From Desulfovibrio sp. (GTDB taxonomy: Bacteria > Desulfobacterota > Desulfovibrionia > Desulfovibrionales > Desulfovibrionaceae): a DNA stretch of 64,000 bases. Shown here in pieces: positions 25,681 through 32,695 of this stretch. The translations under genes and the position numbers were made by a program. The stretch covers positions 186,001 to 250,000 of the forward strand of contig JAFXOX010000046.1 of assembly GCA_017528345.1 (NCBI GenBank), in the 5' to 3' direction. The notes beneath the pieces are model-generated. The model was not told the origin of the DNA. It saw only the letters and a program-made list of their open reading frames with translations, and made no database searches. How positions within the stretch are numbered: the first letter of the stretch is position 1; each line of letters begins with the position of its first letter.

Positions 25681-27071
25681 TTGGTCCAAAAGTCAGGAAA
25701 CGATTTTTTTACCACTGAGGGATCATCAAGACGGCTGGCCACGTGCAGATCAGGATTGACAAGATCAAGCAGGGCCAGAGACATGGCCATACGGTGATCG
25801 TTGTGCGCAGAAAACATCGTTCCTTCGGGAAGCGTGGGAACAACGCTCTCCCCTCGCTTATGATGCACATTTCCCCCCTTACCGCTGATCAGGAGGCCAT
25901 CAGACAGGGGGTCAGCCACAATACCGACCTTTGCCAGTTCTTCGGCTGGGGCAGCAATACGATCACTTTCCTTGAAGCGCAAGTGGGCCACGTTGCGAAT
26001 TCTCGTTGAACCGTGGGCAAAGGCGGCAAGAACAGCCACTGTCTGCACAAGATCCGGGCAGCTGTTCATGTCGAGATCAACGCCGTGCAATGGCGAGGGG
26101 CAAACGGTAACACAGTCATCCGCAATGTTCAGCTGTGCGCCCATCTTGCAGAGAATATCGAGGATAATACGGTCACCCTGCAAGGAGTCTTCTCGCAAAC
26201 CTCTGACACAAACAGGACGACTACCAAGAGCACCTGCTGCCAGAAAATAGGAAGCCTGCGACCAGTCGCCTTCAATGGTGTACTCCCCACTCTGATAGCT
26301 GCCTGGCGTAACCGTAATCCGCAGACAACCTGGTACAGCCAAGGCCACATCACGCCAGGTTCCTTTTTCCAACTCTTTCCACGCTGCTGTTTTTTCAGGA
26401 CGCGTGGCCACTGTGAAATCTAGGCCAAAATCTGTCAGACACTGCAGAGTCAAACCCACATAGGGCCAGGAAACAGCCTTACTGCCACCAAGTTCCAGGA
26501 TCAGAGCTGAAGGACACATGGGTGCTGCCAGCAAAAGTCCTGAAAAATACTGGCTTGAGGCATCCATGCCGATGCTCAGTTCCCCCTTGACCAGATCCGG
26601 ATTTAGACCTCTTGCTTGAAGAAGAAACGGCGGGCAGCCACTCTTCCCTGTATAGACAACGCCTGCGCCAAGCCTTGTCAGGGCATGACAGAGATCTTCC
26701 ACTGGCCGTTCATGCATCCGTCCCTGTCCAAAGATACGGAAGAGCCCGTCTCCAGCCGCAAAAACCGCACTGAGCAGTCGGCAGCTTGTGCCGCTTTCGC
26801 CCACATCACAGTCCATGGGACTGCCGCTGCCCCCGCGTACCTTTCCACCAACCCCCTGCACCACAAGCTCTTCGCCAGCAATTTCCTCAAAGCCTGCACC
26901 AATCTGTTGCAAAAGGGCCCGTGTCACATGGATATCTGCACTGTTCTGCACGTGTCGTAAACGTGACTTGCCGTTGGCCAGTGCAGCGCCAATGAGATAT
27001 CGGTGAGAAAGCGATTTAGAACCTGGAACGTCAATAGAGATCGCATTCTGCTGATTTTGCCCTGACACCAT
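25656..27071 (-). CDS. aroA: 3-phosphoshikimate 1-carboxyvinyltransferase (EPSP synthase)
   Basis: A 471-aa enzyme joining shikimate-3-phosphate and PEP. Visible motifs are VPGSKSLSHRYLIGAALANG, VGESGTSCRLLSAVFAAGDG, the RP loop HERPVEDL, MDASSQYFSGLLLAAP, IEGDWSQASYFLAAGAL, NVAHLRFKESDRI and NDHRMAMSLAL. It is somewhat longer than the 430-450 aa norm because of insertions such as the VATRPEKTAAWKELEKG region. ATG 27071 follows a GGGGAG tract at short spacing, with GTG 27068 as an alternative. Confidence 0.97.
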   Translation of the reverse strand: MVSGQNQQNAISIDVPGSKSLSHRYLIGAALANGKSRLRHVQNSADIHVTRALLQQIGAGFEEIAGEELVVQGVGGKVRGGSGSPMDCDVGESGTSCRLLSAVFAAGDGLFRIFGQGRMHERPVEDLCHALTRLGAGVVYTGKSGCPPFLLQARGLNPDLVKGELSIGMDASSQYFSGLLLAAPMCPSALILELGGSKAVSWPYVGLTLQCLTDFGLDFTVATRPEKTAAWKELEKGTWRDVALAVPGCLRITVTPGSYQSGEYTIEGDWSQASYFLAAGALGSRPVCVRGLREDSLQGDRIILDILCKMGAQLNIADDCVTVCPSPLHGVDLDMNSCPDLVQTVAVLAAFAHGSTRIRNVAHLRFKESDRIAAPAEELAKVGIVADPLSDGLLISGKGGNVHHKRGESVVPTLPEGTMFSAHNDHRMAMSLALLDLVNPDLHVASRLDDPSVVKKSFPDFWTKWQCVLAK

Positions 27072-27177
27072 TTCTCCCCCCAAAAAAAGAAAATTTTGCC
27101 AATAGGGAACTGCTTGCCCTTGTCTTCAATCAGCCTAAACAGCCTTTTATACGCCAAGACCGTCAAGAAGCAAAGGC

Positions 27178-28350
27178 TCAGGCAAGCCCCTCTTCAGCAT
27201 TGGTCATACTCCGGTCGAGCTGGGGACCTGTGACATAACTGCCAAGGATACGGAAGCTGCTGCAGTGGGCATAGAGCTCTTCCACAAGCGCAGCATAATC
27301 TGGGCTCTCCAGATCGCATTCCACATCGGCAAAAAAGACATATTTCCAGGTTTCTGCCTTCAGGGGGCGGCTCTCAAGCTTGCGCATATTGATTTTATTG
27401 CGCGCAAGGCAGGCCAAAACATCCGAAAGAGCTCCTGGCCGATCCTGCAGGGTAAAAAGAACGGAGGTTTTGTTGGCCACATCATTTTTCTCAGCCATTG
27501 TTTTTCTGCTGCGCTGTCTGTTCTTTTCCTGCGCGATAATCACAAAACGCGTCCAGTTGCCAGGTTCATCTTCAATGCGGCTGGCCAGAACATTGAGTCC
27601 AAGCATCACTGAGAGGCCATGATGACCGATGGCAGCTGCATCAGGAAGCTCAGCTGCCCTGCGTGCGGCGCTGGCCGTAGATTCCACCGGCACAAGCACA
27701 GCTCTTGGTAAGTGCGTCCGCAGCCATGTGCTGCACTGGGCCAGAGGCTGCGGGTGGGAATAAATGGTCGTAATCGAGGAGAGATCCTGTGCTCTGCTTA
27801 AAAAACAGTGAGAAATTCGCGAAAAGAGTTCTGCCTGAATGAAAACCGGGTACTTCAAAAAGAGATCAAAGCTGACACCTACTGTGCCCTGCAGTGAATT
27901 CTCCAGAGGTACCACACCAAGCTCACAACGCCCGTCATGAATCATTTCAAAGATTTCAGCGATGTCCCGACAGGGATGGTAATTGGCTGAATGCCCCAGA
28001 TATTCAAGACCGGCAAAGAAAGAAAAGGTACCTTCTGGCCCGAGATAGGCAACATCCTGCGGCCGCTGCAGCGCTCGTGAGGAGGAAAGGATTTCTCGCC
28101 AGATGGAGCGCAGATGGTCTTCAGGGAGGATGCCGGGATTGCGTCTGGCCAGCTCATTGAGCAGTTCGTGCTCGCGCAGAGGCTTGAAAATGGCGCCAGT
28201 GGCATCGGCCTTAATGCGACCGACCTCACGACTCAAGCCCGCGCGTTTATTCAAAAGTTCAAGCAGCTGTGAATCCAGGGCATCAATTTCCTGTCGAACG
28301 CTTTTCAGCCTGTCATTGATGTTTTGATCTTCGGTATGCGTAGCATGCAT
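27178..28350 (-). CDS. pheA: Chorismate mutase / prephenate dehydratase (P-protein)
   Basis: A 390-aa bifunctional enzyme. Chorismate mutase AroQ domain (about 10-95): VRQEIDALDSQLLELLNKRAGL. Prephenate dehydratase domain (about 100-285): AYLGPEGTFSF, VPLENSLQGTVG, SHPQPLAQC, ESTASAA and NWTRFVII. ACT domain (about 305-375): TSVLFTLQDRPGALSDVL and KLESRPLK (canonical ESRP), where Phe normally binds for feedback inhibition. The ATG lies 3 nt after the DHQS-II stop, with the GAGGAG SD inside that gene. Confidence 0.97.
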   Translation of the reverse strand: MHATHTEDQNINDRLKSVRQEIDALDSQLLELLNKRAGLSREVGRIKADATGAIFKPLREHELLNELARRNPGILPEDHLRSIWREILSSSRALQRPQDVAYLGPEGTFSFFAGLEYLGHSANYHPCRDIAEIFEMIHDGRCELGVVPLENSLQGTVGVSFDLFLKYPVFIQAELFSRISHCFLSRAQDLSSITTIYSHPQPLAQCSTWLRTHLPRAVLVPVESTASAARRAAELPDAAAIGHHGLSVMLGLNVLASRIEDEPGNWTRFVIIAQEKNRQRSRKTMAEKNDVANKTSVLFTLQDRPGALSDVLACLARNKINMRKLESRPLKAETWKYVFFADVECDLESPDYAALVEELYAHCSSFRILGSYVTGPQLDRSMTNAEEGLA

Positions 28351-28353
28351 GGA

Positions 28354-29337
28354 TTAATTCTCCTCAATTTCCTCACTAACGCGCATGCCGAAATGGCGTC
28401 CTGCAGCATCGAGACGACAGAGCACCGTATCGCCCACAGACAGTCCCACAACACTCAGGGGCTTCCCATCTGGTGCCGTGAGACGGATTGTCTCAGCATT
28501 CTGGACAAAGACCGTGCCACGCTGGCAACCATCTTCTGTGGCTACCTCAGCTTCAATGAGAAGCATGGGGCGCACTTCAATTTTGACACGGCCCACAGTG
28601 GCGAGCGTCGTTGCTCCGCTATGGTCGACAACAAGGACTTCCCGGCCGGCCTGGAGCTCTCCAAGATAGCAGGTTTTATCCCCAGGCAGACGCAGATAGG
28701 CATGAACTGCGCCGGCATTGATGCGAAATGGTCGTGCCGCCACATATTCATTATGCTCGGTTTCGGCATGCACAAGAAAGGTAAAGGCACTGGAATTACC
28801 CACGAGCATGCCCTGACCGGTGTGCAGCAATGACATGGTATCAACACAGACTCTGTGGCCAAGTCCGACCTGCTCTATGCGAGTAATTCTCCCAGGTAGA
28901 AGATTCTCATTTTTTTGAGCAAGTTTGCATTCTTTGACTATGCTTTTCAATTCCGAACAGGCCGAAGAAGGCACAACAAGACCAAAGACGCCACGTTCCA
29001 GGATGCCGCTTGCCAGTTTTGCCTCTGCCACATTAGCTACTTCCACGCACACTTCATCACTCTGTGCTAGCAAATTCTCCACGGGAATCACTTCCCAGCC
29101 TCGGCGCAATACCACCATCTGCCCCTTATGCAGGAGGTCTAGGGCATCAATTTCATCACTCTTGCCGGATAGCGTCACAAAATCAATATCTTCAAGGGCC
29201 AGCACCTGACCACGAGCAAGAGCCTGACAGCTTGCGAGATGCTCTCGGGCAACGATCAGACCATCCACACCGCTCTCCAGAGCAAGCGTCACTGCGCTTT
29301 TCTCAAAAGGATCACAAAGGAAAAAGACACGTGCCAT
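28354..29337 (-). CDS. 3-dehydroquinate synthase II (archaeal-type)
   Basis: A 327-aa protein of the DHQS-II family, which converts 2-amino-3,7-dideoxy-D-threo-hept-6-ulosonate to 3-dehydroquinate by oxidative deamination. This bypasses DAHP and classical AroB. Recognisable parts are LARGQVLALEDIDFVTLSGKSDE, the central GHRVCVDTMSLLHTGQGMLVGN and FRINAGAVHAYLRLPGDKTCYL. The start lies 2 nt after the ADHS stop with GGAG 7 nt upstream, so the pair is coupled. This pathway variant is known from methanogens and some Desulfovibrio. Confidence 0.93.
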   Translation of the reverse strand: MARVFFLCDPFEKSAVTLALESGVDGLIVAREHLASCQALARGQVLALEDIDFVTLSGKSDEIDALDLLHKGQMVVLRRGWEVIPVENLLAQSDEVCVEVANVAEAKLASGILERGVFGLVVPSSACSELKSIVKECKLAQKNENLLPGRITRIEQVGLGHRVCVDTMSLLHTGQGMLVGNSSAFTFLVHAETEHNEYVAARPFRINAGAVHAYLRLPGDKTCYLGELQAGREVLVVDHSGATTLATVGRVKIEVRPMLLIEAEVATEDGCQRGTVFVQNAETIRLTAPDGKPLSVVGLSVGDTVLCRLDAAGRHFGMRVSEEIEEN

Positions 29338-29339
29338 AC

Positions 29340-30137
29340 TTATTCTCCAACTATGCTCAAAGCTTGATCCACACTTGCGTTTTCGTGCACAAGCGCTTTC
29401 AGAGCCGCCACAAGTTTAGCACGACGCGGATGCTGGAAGACATTGCGACCAATGGAAATGCCAGAGCCACCTGCCTGCAGGGAATCATAAACCATGGTTA
29501 ACACATCACGCGTTGAGTCCATACGCTGACCGCCGGCTATCACCACAGGAACGCAACAGGCATCGACAACACGGGAGAAGCTCTCCACATCCCCGGAGTA
29601 GCTCACTTTGACAATATCCGCGCCAAGTTCGACGCCCACCCGCGCACAGTGGGCAATGAGTTTGGGATCATAACTGTTGGCGATCTTCGGCCCACGGGCA
29701 TAGACCATGGCCAGTAAAGGCATACCCCAGTCATCACAGGCTCCAGAAACCTTGCCCATAGCCTCAAGCATGGCAGCTTCGTTGTCATCACCGATATTCA
29801 CATGGACAGAAACGGCATCGGCACCGTGACGGATAGCCTCTTCCACAGTTCCCACCAGGGTTTTGCTATTAGGCAGGGGGGAGAGATCCGTCGAAGCCGA
29901 AAGATGAATAATCAGTCCCACATCTTTTCCGCGGCTGCGGTAACCGCAACGCACCAGGCCCTTGTGCATGAGCACAGCATCAGCACCTCCCTCGGCGAGA
30001 TCACTGACGGTTTCACGCATATCAATGAGTCCATCAACACGCCCCATGCTCACCCCATGGTCCATGGGAACAATAATAGTCCGGCCATTATTGCGTTTCA
30101 GAATGCGCTCAAGACGAATTTTTTTGCCCAAGTACAT
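29340..30137 (-). CDS. 2-amino-3,7-dideoxy-D-threo-hept-6-ulosonate synthase (ADH synthase; class I aldolase fold)
   Basis: A 265-aa class I FBA/DeoC-like aldolase. Motifs are [12 protein letters not shown] near the start, [37 protein letters not shown] with the Schiff-base Lys, VVIAGGQR and [15 protein letters not shown]. It makes the C7 precursor used by DHQS-II. First structural gene of a five-gene operon (ADHS, DHQS-II, pheA, aroA, tyrA). The SD AGAGG lies 6 nt before the ATG, and a leader-peptide attenuator lies directly upstream. Confidence 0.93.
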   Translation of the reverse strand: MYLGKKIRLERILKRNNGRTIIVPMDHGVSMGRVDGLIDMRETVSDLAEGGADAVLMHKGLVRCGYRSRGKDVGLIIHLSASTDLSPLPNSKTLVGTVEEAIRHGADAVSVHVNIGDDNEAAMLEAMGKVSGACDDWGMPLLAMVYARGPKIANSYDPKLIAHCARVGVELGADIVKVSYSGDVESFSRVVDACCVPVVIAGGQRMDSTRDVLTMVYDSLQAGGSGISIGRNVFQHPRRAKLVAALKALVHENASVDQALSIVGE

Positions 30138-30165
30138 AAGATACCTCTCTGCTTTGCTCAGTGAT

Positions 30166-30198
30166 AAAAAAAGGCCACAGATTGTACACCTGTGGCCT
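30166..30198 (-). terminator. Attenuator terminator of the aromatic operon
   Basis: Minus-strand AGGCCACAG (30198-30190), a 9-nt loop, CTGTGGCCT (30180-30172), then a run of T. A perfect 9-bp stem lies between the leader peptide and the first structural gene, on the operon's own strand. The left arm can instead pair with CCTGTGGCC (30249-30241) inside the leader-peptide gene, forming the antiterminator. Confidence 0.85.
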
Positions 30199-30223
30199 GG
30201 TCAAAGATCTGTGACGATACGCG

Positions 30224-30331
30224 TCAGGAGACCTGTCCTTGGCCACAGGACACGAAGAAATAATACCAGCAATAAAATCGTGTGCTCTTGCGGGTATTGA
30301 TCTGTGCATAAGTGGCCAGAGATAGAGACAT
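30224..30331 (-). CDS. Aromatic-amino-acid leader peptide (35 aa)
   Basis: A short frame beginning MSLSLATYAQINTR and containing RFYCWYYFFVSC, i.e. Phe, Tyr, Trp, Tyr, Tyr, Phe and Phe within eight codons (30277-30254). GGAAG lies 4 nt before the ATG (30331). It starts about 32 nt after the predicted transcription start and ends 26 nt before the terminator stem. Length, placement and the run of regulatory codons match classical leader peptides of trp, phe and tyr attenuation. It is not expected to have a function as a protein. Confidence 0.8.
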   Translation of the reverse strand: MSLSLATYAQINTRKSTRFYCWYYFFVSCGQGQVS

Positions 30332-30369
30332 AGGACTTCCGTCGTATAAGGTCGAAAAATATTTGTTGT

Positions 30370-30398
30370 TTTTTAGCTCAATTGCCTTGGCCCGTCAA
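30370..30398 (-). promoter_or_regulatory. Promoter of the aromatic operon
   Basis: On the minus strand, TTGACG (30398-30393), a 17-nt spacer and TAAAAA (30375-30370). It places the transcript start near 30363, about 32 nt before the leader-peptide ATG. Confidence 0.65.
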
Positions 30399-30424
30399 GA
30401 GCTCGAAACAAACTTTTCAGGTCC

Positions 30425-31429
30425 CTATCCACCTATTTGGGTTTTTCGCAGCACGTGATAGCTGGCAAGTTTCTGATGGACAAATTCCACAGGCTTGACG
30501 TTTTCAGGCACTTGGCTGAGAGGAAATTCGGCGCGGGCTAGATTGCGATGGCCTCCGCCCTGGCCAAGGCTGCTAAAACATTGCTTGGCCATCTGCCCCA
30601 CATCGCGTGCCCCATCCCCTCTGAAGATAACCACTATTTTTTTCTCCACCACGCCGCTTACCGCGATCCAGCGCAGCCCGTGCACCTTGGTGAAAAAATC
30701 GGCAATGGACACTAAAAGGTCAGCATTTTTCACCTCATTGAGTGAGGCGTGAGCGCCGTTACCCGGGCAATCTTTCAGAGAGCGAAACGCCCTGGCAAAA
30801 AGAGGTAGCCAATCCCGGAGGTATTCACTACGGCAAATACGGCGTAAAATTGTCGCATTGGCGTATTTAAAAAGCCAGTGATAGGCCTTTAGGTCCTCTT
30901 CTCCACCTGAACGCTCGAAGGAGGCTGTATCTGTACGAATACCATAGAGCAACGCTGTCGCCAGCAAGGGGCCTGGCCTTTGGCCTGTGCCTTTGAGCAG
31001 ACGGGCCAGAATGGTGGATGTGGCACCTATCCCCTTACGCAGAAGGCAGTAGGCATCAGGCCGTAAAAATCGCGCAATGTCGTCTTCTGGATGATGATCC
31101 ACCACCAGGCTGTACGTATAGGGCGCAAAGGCCGGGTTGTGCGTGGGCTGGGAGTCAAGCATGGCAAAATGGCTGTAATGTTCCGCATCTTCAGGACGCC
31201 ATTGCATTGCCGGAATACGCAGGTAACGGATCATGGCCAGATTGTCTGGCCGCGAAATGGTATTGACAAAACGGATATCCACGCACTGAACCTTCTGCCG
31301 CAAGAGTTTACGCATGGCCAAGGCCGCAGCCAGGGCATCAGGATCAGCAGAAATCAGCAGGCAATAATGACTTGCCTTATGCTGCTGAGCGAGCCAGTGC
31401 TTAAAGAGGGCAACAAAATCTTGACTCAT
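30425..31429 (-). CDS. DHH/DHHA1 family phosphoesterase (NrnA/RecJ-like)
   Basis: A 334-aa protein. The N-terminal motif LLISADPDALAAALAMRKLL is a variant of the usual DGDALGS. The signature is VVDHHPEDD, followed by GIGATSTILARLL and TALLYGIRTDTASF. The C-terminal DHHA1 glycine-rich tail is LGQGGGHRNLARAEFPL. Related enzymes cut oligoribonucleotides, pAp or cyclic dinucleotides with Mn. The first Asp motif is unusual, so activity may differ. It starts with little SD support and lies close to a decayed tnpB end. Confidence 0.85.
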   Translation of the reverse strand: MSQDFVALFKHWLAQQHKASHYCLLISADPDALAAALAMRKLLRQKVQCVDIRFVNTISRPDNLAMIRYLRIPAMQWRPEDAEHYSHFAMLDSQPTHNPAFAPYTYSLVVDHHPEDDIARFLRPDAYCLLRKGIGATSTILARLLKGTGQRPGPLLATALLYGIRTDTASFERSGGEEDLKAYHWLFKYANATILRRICRSEYLRDWLPLFARAFRSLKDCPGNGAHASLNEVKNADLLVSIADFFTKVHGLRWIAVSGVVEKKIVVIFRGDGARDVGQMAKQCFSSLGQGGGHRNLARAEFPLSQVPENVKPVEFVHQKLASYHVLRKTQIGG

Positions 31430-31882
31430 AGATGAAAGCCTTGAACGTACTATCCTAGAGAAGTGAGGGTTTCCTGCGGGAGCTCAAACAACATGACAAT
31501 TCCGAGAACCTGCGATTTACACGCTCTCCACAGGCGTAGATTTCCGTATGACCCACAGTATTTATGGGTTAGGGCAGGCAGCTATTTTCCTGGTTTCCTC
31601 GCTGACGGGTATCACAGCCTTTTTGTCGCAATGATGATAACTGCCACTCTTAGGCAATCGCTCTTACAGACATGTTCTTGCTTTCGTCATGCTGATAGCC
31701 ACAAAATGACATAGCCGGCTGCTCAACGGCAACGTTGCCGCTGGCAAGCTGTGACGGGGAAACTAGGGTCGCTGCTGCGGAGATTCCTGTTTAGCAAACG
31801 TTCACGCGTAGAAAGTACTCGTGCGACGCAACATACAGGGCCTTTACAGCTGCTACACTGATGGCAAAATGTCGTATGACGA
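31430..31882 (-). pseudogene. 453-nt gap with a decayed tnpB 3' end on the minus strand (relic 3)
   Basis: Minus-strand translation near 31570-31450 gives NTVGHTEIYACGERV, and in a shifted frame ELPQETLTSLG before a stop. TVGHTEIxACGE and a (K)QE-type ending are typical of TnpB C-terminal tails. Upstream codons are interrupted by stops and frameshifts. The remaining gap to 31882 shows no gene. Short open frames there have no SD or family features. Confidence 0.5.
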
Positions 31883-32695
31883 TCACACCAGGCTCTCTTG
31901 TGCGGCAAACAGAGCCCGTTGCAGTCGCGGACTCTCAAGGGCATCTGATGCTAAGCCCTCGGTCAGTGGTAAGAGATGGGCATACAGTACCTGCGAGGCA
32001 TCCATTCCACCTCCACTTCCGCTTTCCCTGTGATGGCGCAAACCTTGATCAAGAAATTGCTGAACAAAGACGTGGTAGGCCGTATCATCCACGGTTAGAC
32101 CCAGGAATTTGGCGACACGCTCAAGTTCCCTGCGTGGACGCTCCATGAGCCGATCATAGGACACAAGCAGTCGGGGCAGGCCGCGACTGTAACGCAAAGC
32201 CTCACAAGTATAGCGTATCCAGAGGGCTGAAGCGTGAAGGACATCTACGCCATCGCGTTTTGCGAGCGAACGAGCCACGTTTGTGGGATGACGCAAAACG
32301 AGAAGAACGCTCAGATCTATATGCAGCGCCTCACACAGAGGCCGCCAAAAAGGTAAAAGACGTGAAGCCCGAGGATCCTTAAGCCCCTTTAATGATCCTG
32401 GCTCACAAAAACGCTGAAGAAAATCATGAGCAAATGGAGCAAGGCTGGACGACAAAAGGCGAGAAAAGGCTTCCATGGGAAACGGTGTATGGCTTTTCCA
32501 ATCACCTCCCAGCGCCTGCAAAAGACGCTCGTTGATTTCCACAAACTGCGGGTGTTCAAAAAAACCCCTAGGATTGTCCAAGCGAGCCAGATGCAACTGT
32601 CCGATATCCACGCCAAGGACCGGCAGAGCGCGTGTCAAGGTGCTGGTACCGCTTCTGTGCATTCCCAGTACCAGGATCAGTTGCGGCCGCTTCAA
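31883..32695 (-). CDS. Sulfotransferase-family protein (TTG start)
   Basis: A 270-aa protein. The 5'-PSB loop is LVLGMHRSGTSTLTRAL at the N-terminus and the 3'-phosphate site is VLVLRHPTNVARSLAKRDG (about residues 132-150). The DPR segment KGLKDPRASRLLPFW is typical of the P-loop sulfotransferase family using PAPS. Acceptor unknown. The start is read as TTG at 32695, overlapping the M16C stop in a TTGA, which suggests translational coupling. No membrane segment. Confidence 0.8.
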   Translation of the reverse strand: MKRPQLILVLGMHRSGTSTLTRALPVLGVDIGQLHLARLDNPRGFFEHPQFVEINERLLQALGGDWKSHTPFPMEAFSRLLSSSLAPFAHDFLQRFCEPGSLKGLKDPRASRLLPFWRPLCEALHIDLSVLLVLRHPTNVARSLAKRDGVDVLHASALWIRYTCEALRYSRGLPRLLVSYDRLMERPRRELERVAKFLGLTVDDTAYHVFVQQFLDQGLRHHRESGSGGGMDASQVLYAHLLPLTEGLASDALESPRLQRALFAAQESLV

